Shown piece after piece: positions 1-7,110 of a stretch of 37,043 bases of DNA. The first letter of the stretch is position 1, and each line of letters opens with the position of its first letter. Source of the stretch: Anaerovibrio lipolyticus LB2005. Lineage in GTDB: Bacteria > Bacillota > Negativicutes > Selenomonadales > Selenomonadaceae. A model generated the notes under the pieces. That model was given only the letters and a program-made list of their open reading frames with translations. It did not search any database and had not been told where the DNA came from. The position numbers were made by a program, and so were the translations under genes. The DNA lies in contig NZ_JHYA01000017.1 of NCBI RefSeq assembly GCF_000621545.1, forward strand, positions 1 through 37,043. Reading direction: 5' to 3'.

Positions 1-108
1 GTTTGCCACTAGGCTAGGAAGAGCAAGCTCCTCTTCGCCCCGTTCGACTTGCATGTGTTAAGCACGCCGCCAGCGTTCGTCCTGAGCCAGGATCAAACTC
101 TCCAAAAA
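1..108 (-). rRNA. 16S ribosomal RNA, 5' end (partial)
   Basis: The reverse complement contains the universal 5' 16S segment AGAGTTTGATCCTGGCTCAG at 82-101, followed by the GACGAACGCTGGCGGCG block. By comparison with E. coli numbering the mature 5' end falls near position 108. The gene runs off the left edge, so only about 108 nt are present. It is preceded on the minus strand by an rrn leader with boxA and two tandem promoters. Confidence 0.97.
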
Positions 109-269
109 ATTATTTTGAAGAACCTGAATGGCTCTTAAAGTTTCTAGAATTACCTTTTAATAAAGGAATTTCATAGTTTTGCACAAACTATTATGTATGT
201 TTACTGTTTATATAAACAGTACCATCATCTGGCTTGAATCATGTGTGCATGATTCTTGTTGCATTGTTT

Positions 270-284
270 AGTTTTCAAAGAACA
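270..284 (-). promoter_or_regulatory. boxA-like antitermination site in rRNA leader
   Basis: The minus strand reads TGTTCTTTGAAAACT, the usual form of the boxA element in Firmicute rRNA leaders, about 160 nt before the 16S start. BoxA recruits the NusB/NusE antitermination complex in known rrn operons. Assignment is by motif and position only. The rest of 109-328 is AT-rich leader with small inverted repeats and no reading frame I would call. Confidence 0.7.
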
Positions 285-328
285 CTCTCGCTCTCTCAAA
301 AGCTCTCGCTTCGTGAAGCGACTTGTTT

Positions 329-357
329 AGTATATCTTTTTCACAGTAGTCTGTCAA
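329..357 (-). promoter_or_regulatory. rRNA promoter P2 (proximal)
   Basis: On the minus strand a perfect -35 TTGACA (352-357) is followed by 17 bp and a -10 TATACT (329-334). It sits about 220 bp before the 16S start and upstream of boxA, as expected for the promoter-proximal member of a tandem rRNA promoter pair. Confidence 0.85.
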
Positions 358-460
358 GAACTTTTTATTTTTTATTTTCAAAGTATCTTTCAGACTATTA
401 AGCTATACCACGTCATTGCCATTACTGTCCATCTCTGCGTTATTGGCGACGACTTGTCCT

Positions 461-489
461 ATATTACATGTTTTCGATTAAGATGTCAA
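461..489 (-). promoter_or_regulatory. rRNA promoter P1 (distal)
   Basis: On the minus strand TTGACA (484-489) is separated by exactly 17 bp from TAATAT (461-466). It starts only 17 bp after the bofA stop codon and lies 132 bp upstream of the second rRNA promoter. The spacing and perfect -35 make it a strong sigma-A type candidate. Confidence 0.75.
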
Positions 490-505
490 CACAAATTTAT
501 TTTTT

Positions 506-727
506 TTAAATAAATGATGATATTATGTAAACTACCACACTGGCAAGCAGGGCATTTACCACGTTCATCTCTATCCCCATACCAAAGAGATTTACTGCCC
601 AAATGGCTGCAGAACCAACAATAAGTCCAATCACAATGTTTTTGATAATTTTAAATGGCAGCGCAATGAGCTTGCCAATAATATAAATACAAATAGCCAA
701 CGCCACAAATCCTAAAAAAGTAAGCAT
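506..727 (-). CDS. bofA: BofA-family small membrane protein (pro-sigma-K processing inhibitor-like)
   Basis: This 73-residue protein has two hydrophobic stretches (about residues 3-27 and 30-50) and a hydrophobic C-terminus ending VVVYIISSFI, the size and layout of the BofA/SigmaK-processing-inhibitor family. In Bacillus BofA holds the SpoIVFB protease inactive in the forespore outer membrane. Whether this organism sporulates cannot be told here. The start is well supported by a GGAGG ribosome site 8 nt upstream of ATG 727. The position right after recR and right before an rRNA operon matches the Bacillus order dnaX-yaaK-recR-yaaL-bofA-rrnA, although no yaaL-like gene is seen. The family call rests on size, hydrophobicity and synteny. 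Confidence 0.8.
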   Translation of the reverse strand: MLTFLGFVALAICIYIIGKLIALPFKIIKNIVIGLIVGSAAIWAVNLFGMGIEMNVVNALLASVVVYIISSFI

Positions 728-746
728 ATTATTTCCTCCAAAACAC

Positions 747-774
747 TTGCAGGCTGACGTGCGCCAGCCTGCAA
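747..774. other. perfect 10-bp inverted repeat between recR and bofA
   Basis: TTGCAGGCTG (747-756) and CAGCCTGCAA (765-774) form a perfect stem with an 8-nt loop, 9 nt after the recR stop. The minus strand continues AGTGTTTTGGAGG, so there is no proper U-tract. It may be a weak terminator or an RNA-processing hairpin separating recR from bofA. Confidence 0.6.
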
Positions 775-782
775 ATGAAAAA

Positions 783-1379
783 TTACAATTCTATTCTATT
801 TTCCATGGCCCTGGAAAGAGTAACCTCATCCGCATATTCCAAATCGCCGCCCACCGGCAAGCCATGGGCAATGCGAGTAACCTTCACCCCGATCGGTTTC
901 AGCAACTTAGCTATATACATTGCAGTTGCCTCCCCCTCCACATTAGGGTTCGTAGCCATGATAATTTCCTTCACCCTGTCATCATGAAGCCTGTTTAGCA
1001 GCTCCTTAATTTTGAGATTTTCCGGGCCTACCCCCTCAAGAGGTGACAATGCACCGTGAAGTACATGATATACCCCCTTGAAATCTCGCATTCTTTCCAT
1101 GGCAGCCACATCCTGCGGCTGCTCCACCACGCAAATAACAGAATGATCCCGAGCTTCAGATTTGCATATATGACAAGGGTCCTCATCACTTAAATTAAAG
1201 CAAACCTTGCAATAACCTATTTTTTCCTTGGCACGCATAATAGCACCAGCCAGACCTCTGGCTTTTTCCATATCCATATCTAAAACATGATAGGCCAACC
1301 GCACTGCGGTCTTGTTGCCAATGCCAGGCAGGGCACGAAAATGCTCGATTAGTTCTGCCAAGGGTGCTATATACTGCAT
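783..1379 (-). CDS. recR: recombination protein RecR
   Basis: This 198-residue protein has the usual length and layout of RecR, which works with RecO and RecF in loading RecA on gapped DNA. An N-terminal helix-hairpin-helix is seen at about residues 17-29 ([13 protein letters not shown]). A four-cysteine zinc finger follows at C57, C60, C69 and C72. A Toprim domain then starts around residue 80 (ICVVEQPQD). It lies 3 nt downstream of ybaB on the same strand and is surely co-transcribed with dnaX-ybaB, the conserved Firmicute trio. No odd feature is seen. Confidence 0.97.
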   Translation of the reverse strand: MQYIAPLAELIEHFRALPGIGNKTAVRLAYHVLDMDMEKARGLAGAIMRAKEKIGYCKVCFNLSDEDPCHICKSEARDHSVICVVEQPQDVAAMERMRDFKGVYHVLHGALSPLEGVGPENLKIKELLNRLHDDRVKEIIMATNPNVEGEATAMYIAKLLKPIGVKVTRIAHGLPVGGDLEYADEVTLSRAMENRIEL

Positions 1380-1382
1380 TGA

Positions 1383-1718
1383 TTAAAACATCCCTGGAGG
1401 AAGACCAAGACCACCAGTGAGCTTGCCCATCTCGCTGGCCATCATTTCGTCCACCTTCTTGGAAGCCTCATTGAAAGCAGCTGCCAACAAATCCTGGAGC
1501 ATTTCTACATCCTCAGGATCCACAGCGGCCGGATCAATTACGATTCCCTTTACTTCCTTTTCACCATTCATGGTAATCTTAACGGCACCGCCACCTGCAG
1601 TTACATCTACAGTCTTCTGCTTCAGCTCCTCCTGCATTGCTGTCATCTGTTTCTGGAGCTTCTGCATTTTCTTCATCATGCCGTTCATGTTGTTCATGCC
1701 ACCCATACCACCAAACAT
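1383..1718 (-). CDS. ybaB: nucleoid-associated protein, YbaB/EbfC family
   Basis: A 111-residue protein with a Met/Gly-rich start (MFGGMGGMNNMNGMMKKMQKLQKQM), a predicted coiled helix at about 11-35, and the family core around residues 36-90 (GGGAVKITMNGEKEV, DPEDVEMLQDLLAAAFN). Family members bind DNA as dimers and are nearly always encoded between dnaX and recR, as here. An AGGAGG ribosome site precedes the ATG at 1718. It is 3 nt from recR and about 90 nt from the end of dnaX. Function beyond DNA binding is not established by the sequence. Confidence 0.95.
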   Translation of the reverse strand: MFGGMGGMNNMNGMMKKMQKLQKQMTAMQEELKQKTVDVTAGGGAVKITMNGEKEVKGIVIDPAAVDPEDVEMLQDLLAAAFNEASKKVDEMMASEMGKLTGGLGLPPGMF

Positions 1719-1810
1719 TAATTTATTCCTCCTTAAATATACGAAAAATTATTTGTAAACATCATACGCTAATGCTATCAAAATATAGTTTATGCGTCAA
1801 ATTCAAAAAA

Positions 1811-3532
1811 CTATTGCAAATCCTCAGGGTGCACAAAGCCATCCCCAAATACATCCACTGCTTTATCAAGGCGCTCCTTTTCATCATCCTGCAGCTCACT
1901 AATTCCAAAATCGTCATCCGTTGGCGGTGGCACATCCTCCTGAATATCACCCTTTCTCGGAGTTGGTTCCGGAACATTTTCCACCTCCTGGCAAACCAGA
2001 CTTAGATTTAGTCCGCTGACGCCATTAAAAGCTTCCTCGATATTTTTTCTATATATGCGCTCCAAAAGGCCCTTTATAACCCCCTTTGGGGTACCAAGAA
2101 CAAACTGCACATCATTTAATCCCATAAATGTACAATTCTGAAGGCAGGCCATAACCTGCTCTTTGCCTGTAGATCTAAGATTATCCAACGTTCTATGCCA
2201 AAGCTCAACACCGTCTTCAGTAATATTGGCTGCCACCTGAATTGGTTTGGCTACAGCGGTAGTCACCTTTGCTACTGAAGGCATCGTGGCAACTGAATCC
2301 TTCACAGTTCCACCATTACCGGCAGCTCCACCGCTCTTTAACATCCCCATCACACGGGCCAGCTTTGCCTCCAGCTGAGCAATGCGACCCTCATCCACTG
2401 ACTGGACAGACGAACCCATGCCCATTGTACTAGCTGTATTCATAAGGTTATCCCGCTGACAAATTTCCAGTAATGCTGCCTCCACTGCAATTCTTGGCTG
2501 CGGAGACCATTTCACCTCATTAGTTGCCTCATGAATGCGACGAATTATCCAAACAATCTGTTCCTGTGTAAAACCCGCGGCCTGTTTCTTAATAGACTCA
2601 TCTGTCTGGCTGTAGTAATCAACACCATCAACAAGACCTGCCGCTTTAAATATCATAAGTCCTCTAAAATGTATCCCCAACTCTCCGAGAACCTGCTGCA
2701 AATCCTTTCCAGTCCTAATTATTTCATCCACCATAGTAAGTACAGCTGCGGCATCTTTGGACTGCAGTGCACCTACCAGCTTATCCAACCATTCCTTTCC
2801 TACAAGTCCCAAAAGCTGCTGAACCCTGTCTATTGTCAGACTCTGTTCAGAAAGGGCAATGCATTGATCAAGGATACTTAAAGCATCACGCATACCGCCA
2901 TCAGCTTTAACAGCAATCATCCGCAGGGCATCGTCCTCCACCTCTATATCCATATCCGCCACTACCGTCTTCAACCGATTGAAAATATCTTCAATTGTAA
3001 TTCGCTTGAAATCATAGCGCTGACAGCGTGACTGAATAGTGGCAGGTACTTTATAAACCTCCGTTGTAGCCATAATGAATACCACATGGGCAGGAGGCTC
3101 CTCCAAAGTCTTCAGCAAAGCGTTAAATGCATCCCGGCTCAGCATGTGAACCTCATCAATAATATATACCTTATACCGGCCATTTACTGGTGCAAATTTT
3201 ACTGTCTCCCGCAAATCACGTATTTCATCAATACCGCGATTTGATGCCGCATCTACCTCAAATACATCCATGGAACTGCCGGAATTAATCCGCTGACAGG
3301 CTTCACACTTATTACAAGGTTCAGTAGTGGGTCCATGCTCACAGTTAAGGGCCTTAGCCAGAATCCTTGCCGTACTGGTTTTACCAGTACCCCGTGGACC
3401 GGTAAATAAATAGGCATGGCCTATTCTGCCGCTTTTAATGGCATTTGCCAAGGTCCGACTCACGTGGTCCTGTCCCACCAGATTGGCAAAGTTATCAGGA
3501 CGCCATTTTCTATATAGAGCCATATAAGCCAT
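1811..3532 (-). CDS. dnaX: DNA polymerase III subunit gamma/tau
   Basis: Clamp-loader ATPase of 573 residues. The chosen start, ATG at 3532, is preceded by AGGAGGT at 8 nt, so the seven codons upstream are not used. Walker A GPRGTGKT lies at residues 45-52. The zinc-binding cysteines are C64, C73, C76 and C79, the DEVH Walker B is at 126-129, and the SRC motif with the arginine finger is near 168-170. Domain III and a low-complexity linker (GGAAGNGG near 400) follow, then a tau-type C-terminal region rich in acidic residues. Order SRP RNA, dnaX, ybaB, recR is conserved in Firmicutes. A slippery-type A AAA AAT occurs at 2042-2048, but it is near the C-terminus, so a gamma form is doubtful. Confidence 0.97.
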   Translation of the reverse strand: MAYMALYRKWRPDNFANLVGQDHVSRTLANAIKSGRIGHAYLFTGPRGTGKTSTARILAKALNCEHGPTTEPCNKCEACQRINSGSSMDVFEVDAASNRGIDEIRDLRETVKFAPVNGRYKVYIIDEVHMLSRDAFNALLKTLEEPPAHVVFIMATTEVYKVPATIQSRCQRYDFKRITIEDIFNRLKTVVADMDIEVEDDALRMIAVKADGGMRDALSILDQCIALSEQSLTIDRVQQLLGLVGKEWLDKLVGALQSKDAAAVLTMVDEIIRTGKDLQQVLGELGIHFRGLMIFKAAGLVDGVDYYSQTDESIKKQAAGFTQEQIVWIIRRIHEATNEVKWSPQPRIAVEAALLEICQRDNLMNTASTMGMGSSVQSVDEGRIAQLEAKLARVMGMLKSGGAAGNGGTVKDSVATMPSVAKVTTAVAKPIQVAANITEDGVELWHRTLDNLRSTGKEQVMACLQNCTFMGLNDVQFVLGTPKGVIKGLLERIYRKNIEEAFNGVSGLNLSLVCQEVENVPEPTPRKGDIQEDVPPPTDDDFGISELQDDEKERLDKAVDVFGDGFVHPEDLQ

Positions 3533-3561
3533 ATTCCTGCACCTCCTAAACATACACGGTT

Positions 3562-3570
3562 ATTATACCA
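3562..3570 (-). promoter_or_regulatory. extended -10 promoter candidate for dnaX
   Basis: On the minus strand TGGTATAAT is an extended -10 (TGnTATAAT) located between the SRP RNA terminator and dnaX, with the -10 hexamer at 3562-3567. The -35 region is poor (TGCCGA at 17 bp). Predicted start is about 25 nt before the dnaX start codon. Confidence 0.5.
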
Positions 3571-3591
3571 TACCAGTCTATTTTTCGGCAT

Positions 3592-3618
3592 AAAAAAAGC
3601 CCTACCTAAAAGGTAAGG
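3592..3618 (-). terminator. intrinsic terminator of SRP RNA
   Basis: The minus strand forms CCTTACC-TTTTA-GGTAGGG followed by CTTTTTTT. The 7-bp stem (3600-3618) and run of seven T (3592-3598) directly follow the SRP RNA and precede the dnaX promoter candidate. Confidence 0.85.
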
Positions 3619-3770
3619 AAAGTCTTTCCAACATTGGGCCACAGTACCCAGGCTACCTCACGGCACAGACAACGATTCACTTATCGCTGCTTCCTTCCGG
3701 ACCTGACGAGGTTCATGAGGCTGCCTTGCGCGAGACCAAGACACTGCGGTCCAATCTTAGAAAGACCGCT
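3619..3770 (-). ncRNA. ffs: signal recognition particle RNA (4.5S/scRNA)
   Basis: The minus strand contains the strictly conserved SRP helix 8 core GTCAGGTCCGGAAGGAAGC with the GGAA tetraloop near its centre. Flanking arms pair over a long rod: GTCTTTC (3760-3766) with GAAAGAC (3622-3628), and ATTGGACCGCAGT with ACTGTGGCCCAAT with one mismatch. The total is about 150 nt, longer than E. coli 4.5S RNA and shorter than the Bacillus type, and I see no obvious Alu domain. Ends are estimated from pairing and the terminator. It lies between tRNA-Ser and dnaX, the same neighbourhood as Bacillus scr, and probably shares the tRNA-Ser promoter. Confidence 0.93.
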
Positions 3771-3803
3771 TGTAAAAATACAACTTATTTTAAGATATAA
3801 AAA

Positions 3804-3893
3804 TGGCGGAGAGTGAGAGATTCGAACTCTCGGTACAGTAACCCGTACACACGCTTTCCAGGCGTGCTCCTTCAACCACTCGGACAACTCTCC
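3804..3893 (-). tRNA. tRNA-Ser (GGA)
   Basis: A 90-nt gene with 7-bp acceptor stem GGAGAGT/ACTCTCC, discriminator G, an encoded CCA end, a long class II variable arm and the T-arm GTTCGAATC. The anticodon stem CACGC/GCGTG closes the loop CTGGAAA, which gives anticodon GGA. Confidence 0.96.
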
Positions 3894-3952
3894 ACTTGTT
3901 TGAATAAGTATAAAAACTATTCAGTTGTTGTCGGCTCATCACGACAAGACAT

Positions 3953-3981
3953 AGTTTAACAAACAAAAAGTAACTTGTCAA
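3953..3981 (-). promoter_or_regulatory. promoter of tRNA-Ser / SRP RNA
   Basis: On the minus strand TTGACA (3976-3981), 17 bp, TAAACT (3953-3958). The box lies about 60 bp upstream of tRNA-Ser and downstream of the terminator of the CheX-like gene. No other good promoter is seen before the SRP RNA, so both RNAs probably use it. Confidence 0.75.
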
Positions 3982-3993
3982 CAACTTTTTTGC

Positions 3994-4037
3994 AAAAAAA
4001 GTAAAGGACTTTTATATACCGAAAAAGCCCTTACTTT
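3994..4037 (-). terminator. terminator after CheX-like gene
   Basis: The minus strand forms a long stem from AAAGTAAGGGCTTTT (upstream arm) and AAAAGTCCTTTACTTT (downstream arm), ending in a run of T (TTTTTTT). It closes the two-gene CheY/CheX-like operon. Confidence 0.8.
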
Positions 4038-4060
4038 CTCTATACTGTATCAAAATCGTA

Positions 4061-4909
4061 TTAGTACATGAATTCATCTTCTGCCAGATAAAGCACAAAT
4101 GATCCAAAATCTGTCGCTATACGCATGGCCACCAAGCTGCTGGCCATAGGGCAGGAATTACGTCCAATTCTTGGCGTATCCAAATCCATGTCCATATCTG
4201 GGCCTGACTGTTCGACAATGAACAAACCATTAATTACATTTACAAACTCCGTCAGACTATCCTCAGCCAGTTCGTCAATGTTTTCAAACCTTTCGCCACT
4301 GTATCGATTTGCCATCTCCAAAAAAGAATCCTCATTGGTCAGAATAGCAGCAGATACCGAAATGGCACCTCCCATACTCTGAGAAACAATAAGAGAATCT
4401 TCAAAAACTGGCTCAGCCGGCTCAGTAAGAACAACCGCATCCGTGTCCATAAATCGCTGCAATGCACCTACAAACATCTCTGCATATTTTCCATAGGCCT
4501 CATCTACAGGGTTCAGGCCATCGTATGTGTGGACAATCCTTTTTACTGCATCAGCAACAGGATGAACATCTTCCGGGTCACTCTCACGGAAGCAATGGTT
4601 TAAAGTTTTTATATCTGCCAGCTTTTCATCCAGCAAAACCTGGGCCATTCGGGCTGCCCTGTCCGGACTCTCATCCTTTAAGGATGCCACCTGGTCGGCG
4701 GACAAAAAAGCCTTTTCCACTATTGTCTTGGCTGCATCATTCGAACCTGCCAGTTCATCGATTTGTGCATCTGACAATAAACCTTTTTGGACAGCCAAAA
4801 CATGTAACTGAGGAACAGCGTGGGCTGATTTGGGCATTACATAACCGATATTGCTGGATTCCAAAACACCGGTATTTAACAAATACTGCGAAAAGTATCT
4901 ATTTCCCAT
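4061..4909 (-). CDS. protein with C-terminal CheX/CheC-like phosphatase domain
   Basis: A 282-residue cytoplasmic protein, not confidently matched to one named family. The C-terminal half (about 140-282) resembles CheX. It has SMGGAISVSAAI, then TEFVNVINGLF, whose E221 and N224 form the E-x-x-N pair used by CheC/CheX/FliY phosphatases to dephosphorylate CheY-P. The N-terminal half (about 8-115) is helical and has repeated QKGLLSDAQ / KAFLSADQ / DEKLADIK phrases, reminiscent of the N-terminal modules of type II secretion/pilus ATPases. The start at 4909 overlaps the last 11 nt of the response regulator gene and has GAGG just upstream, implying translational coupling. I infer that it acts on the adjacent receiver protein. 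The longer frame from 4939 has no ribosome site. Confidence 0.7.
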   Translation of the reverse strand: MGNRYFSQYLLNTGVLESSNIGYVMPKSAHAVPQLHVLAVQKGLLSDAQIDELAGSNDAAKTIVEKAFLSADQVASLKDESPDRAARMAQVLLDEKLADIKTLNHCFRESDPEDVHPVADAVKRIVHTYDGLNPVDEAYGKYAEMFVGALQRFMDTDAVVLTEPAEPVFEDSLIVSQSMGGAISVSAAILTNEDSFLEMANRYSGERFENIDELAEDSLTEFVNVINGLFIVEQSGPDMDMDLDTPRIGRNSCPMASSLVAMRIATDFGSFVLYLAEDEFMY

Positions 4910-5285
4910 TCTCCTCAACCTTTCTGCGGATTCTCTCAACAGCCTGTCTGATCTGATCAGAAGTATATGGCTTCTGAATGAAATCCAAGGCTCCCAGTTC
5001 CAAAGTCTCCTTCAACTTCTGGGATGTTCCAGCAGAAGAAAGCATGATAATAGGTATATCAGGATTAACCTCTTTTATTACTTGGAGTGCTTCAATACCT
5101 CCAACCTCAGGCATAACGATGTCAAGGATAACACCATCTGGCTGCTCCTGAAGATCCTTCATAATGGCTTCCTTGCCATTTTCTGCCTCAATAACTTCAC
5201 AGCCGAGTTGCTCCAATTCTGCACGAAGCTTCTTTCTAAGCAGTTTTGAATCATCAGTAATAAGGATTTTTAACTTATCAGCCAT
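4899..5285 (-). CDS. single-domain CheY-like response regulator
   Basis: The 128 residues form one receiver domain and nothing else. Acidic residues D11/D12, phospho-acceptor D55 (ILDIVMP), S84 of the switch and K105 in the IQKPYTSDQ loop are all present. There is no DNA-binding output domain, so it must signal by protein contact, as CheY does. A strong GGGAGGTG ribosome site precedes the ATG. The next gene overlaps it and carries a CheX-like phosphatase motif. No kinase gene adjoins this pair; the nearest kinase in the window is 18 kb away and has its own receiver. Confidence 0.9.
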   Translation of the reverse strand: MADKLKILITDDSKLLRKKLRAELEQLGCEVIEAENGKEAIMKDLQEQPDGVILDIVMPEVGGIEALQVIKEVNPDIPIIMLSSAGTSQKLKETLELGALDFIQKPYTSDQIRQAVERIRRKVEENGK

Positions 5286-5315
5286 TTATGCCACCTCCCT
5301 TTCCCATATATTGTA

Positions 5316-5345
5316 ATTATATCACAATTTTACAATTTAAGTCAT
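5316..5345 (-). promoter_or_regulatory. promoter candidate for CheY/CheX-like operon
   Basis: On the minus strand TGATATAAT (extended -10; hexamer 5316-5321) lies 31 bp before the regulator start. An ATGACT-like -35 is found at 18 bp spacing. The -10 is good and the -35 mediocre. Confidence 0.55.
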
Positions 5346-5427
5346 TTTATAAAATTCTCTACTTAACGAAATATTCCTGCTGACTTTTCTTTAAAATAAG
5401 ACTTTTTTGTCTTTTAATTTCCCCCAA

Positions 5428-5460
5428 CACAAAGACAGCCCCTCAAAATGAGGAGCTGCC
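5428..5460 (-). terminator. terminator after aspartate ammonia-lyase gene
   Basis: On the minus strand GGCAGCTCCTC-ATTTT-GAGGGGCTGTC is a strong stem followed by TTTGTGTT, a moderate U-tract. It lies about 40 nt after the stop codon at 5498. Confidence 0.7.
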
Positions 5461-5497
5461 CTTGCAAAAGGAATTGTATTGGTTGAAAGTTAGGCTC

Positions 5498-6892
5498 TTA
5501 ATCTTTTCCGGCAATACCTGGAGTGGTCATGGCTGCTGGGGCCAAAATCTTATCGATTTCTTCCTTGGTGAGAAGGCCCTTTTCCAGAACAACCTCTCTG
5601 ATAGGACGACCAGTATTATATGCTTCCTTGGCCATCATAGCAGAATTCTCATAACCTACATGAGGCAACAGAGCAGTTACGATACCAACACTTCTGTCAA
5701 TCCACATCTGGCACTGCTCCTTATTAGGCTCCAGCTTCAACAGGAGCTTGTCAACGAAGCCATCAATTGCATTAGTGAGATAGTTGATTGAGTTGAACAT
5801 ATTAAAGGCCATAACAGGCTCCATAACATTCAACTCAAACTGACCATTTTCTACGCCCAAGGTAACAGCAAGATCATTGCCGATAACCTGATAGCAGGTC
5901 TGATTCAATACCTCTGCGATAACCGGATTTACCTTACCTGGCATAATGGAGGAACCTGGCTGACGCATAGGCAGCTTCAACTCGTAATAACCGCAGCGAG
6001 GACCAGAGGCCATCATACGGAAGTCATTACACATCTTAATAATTACTAATGCTGTGTTCTTCAAAGCGGAAGAAACATCAGCAAAGCCGTCAGTATTGTT
6101 GGTAGCATCAATCATGTTGTCGGCAGTCTTATAGGTTTCACCAGTAACCTCGCTAAGGGATTTGGCAACATTAATAATGTACTGTGGCTCTGCATTTAAG
6201 CCAGTACCTACAGCAGTACCACCCATGTTTACATAATGAATAGTATCAAGGGCGTGCTGAATACGCTCTATACCACGACGGATGGAAGACGCATAAGAAT
6301 TCATTTCCTGCCCAAGGGTAATAGGAACAGCATCCTGCAGATGAGTACGGCCCATCTTAACGATATCCTTATACTCCTCACCCTTCTTTTCAAGCTCATC
6401 AACCAGACGATTCAGGGACTTAATCAACTTCTTGCCCTTGTGGTTCAGACAAACCTTAATAGCTGTTGGGAATGTATCATTGGTGGACTGGGCCATATTA
6501 CCATGGTTGTTTGGAGAAATAATGTCATAACGCCCCTTGGCCTCACCAGTCAACTCCAAAGCACGATTACAAAGCACCTCATTCATGTTCATGTTAAATG
6601 ATGTACCGGCACCGCCCTGAATAGGATCTACAGGGAACTGATCCAACAGCTTGCCCTCTATAATCTCATCAGCAGCCTGAAGCAGTGCCTTACCAATTTT
6701 TTCCGGCATACGACCAGTGGACAAATTAGCAAGTACAGTTGCCTTCTTTACCTTTGCCATAGCCTGAACGAAATCACTGTCTACCCGCTGCCCAGTAATT
6801 TTAAAGTTCTCGATAGCACGCAAAGTCTGTACACCATAGTAAACATCATCTGGAACTTCCAATTCGCCTAAGAAATCGTGTTCTTTTCTCAT
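5498..6892 (-). CDS. aspA: aspartate ammonia-lyase (aspartase)
   Basis: A 464-residue member of the fumarase/aspartase superfamily, which interconverts aspartate with fumarate plus ammonia. Conserved regions are GTSFNMNMNE (96-105), STNDTFP (136-142), GRTHLQDA (181-188) and the signature GSSIMPGKVNP (313-323), with the catalytic Ser at about 315. The N-terminal LRAIENFKITG and the stretch VIGNDLAVTLGVENGQFELNVMEP fit AspA better than FumC, so aspartase is preferred. A fumarase cannot be strictly excluded by eye. A GGAGAG ribosome site precedes the ATG. The gene is monocistronic between its own promoter and terminator. It could feed fumarate to anaerobic respiration, which is inference. Confidence 0.88.
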   Translation of the reverse strand: MRKEHDFLGELEVPDDVYYGVQTLRAIENFKITGQRVDSDFVQAMAKVKKATVLANLSTGRMPEKIGKALLQAADEIIEGKLLDQFPVDPIQGGAGTSFNMNMNEVLCNRALELTGEAKGRYDIISPNNHGNMAQSTNDTFPTAIKVCLNHKGKKLIKSLNRLVDELEKKGEEYKDIVKMGRTHLQDAVPITLGQEMNSYASSIRRGIERIQHALDTIHYVNMGGTAVGTGLNAEPQYIINVAKSLSEVTGETYKTADNMIDATNNTDGFADVSSALKNTALVIIKMCNDFRMMASGPRCGYYELKLPMRQPGSSIMPGKVNPVIAEVLNQTCYQVIGNDLAVTLGVENGQFELNVMEPVMAFNMFNSINYLTNAIDGFVDKLLLKLEPNKEQCQMWIDRSVGIVTALLPHVGYENSAMMAKEAYNTGRPIREVVLEKGLLTKEEIDKILAPAAMTTPGIAGKD

Positions 6893-6967
6893 CTTATTCT
6901 CTCCTTTTTTGCCTTATTTTTTCTTTTTGTACGCTCTTGTATTTTGTATACAAATCTCCTTACTCTG

Positions 6968-6996
6968 AGAATAACACCTTATTATGCAAATTGCAA
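6968..6996 (-). promoter_or_regulatory. promoter candidate for aspA
   Basis: On the minus strand TTGCAA (6991-6996), 17 bp, TATTCT (6968-6973), about 75 bp before the aspA start. The hexamers are moderate but the spacing is ideal. Confidence 0.5.
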
Positions 6997-7055
6997 GAGA
7001 TTTTACAAAAAATTCTGTCAGTTTTTGCATAACAGGAAATCTTTCCTACTTTTAC

Positions 7056-7097
7056 AAAAACAAAACCCCGGAATCTCTCTATATAAAGACTCCGAGG
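7056..7097 (-). terminator. terminator after GGDEF gene
   Basis: The minus strand has CCTCGGAGTC ... GATTCCGGGG, then TTTTGTTTTTG. It begins 14 nt after the GGDEF stop. Its sequence closely resembles the terminator at 8979-9023 on the other side of the GGDEF gene. Confidence 0.8.
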
Positions 7098-7110
7098 TTA
7101 TTCAGATTTT

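Noticed and set aside
3634-3987. Small open frames over the SRP RNA and tRNA-Ser
   Set aside because: Both strands are accounted for by structured RNA genes; the frames are chance products.
4909-4939. Upstream ATG at 4939 as start of the CheX-like protein
   Set aside because: No ribosome site precedes it, while ATG 4909 has GAGG just upstream and gives an 11-nt overlap with the regulator gene typical of coupling.
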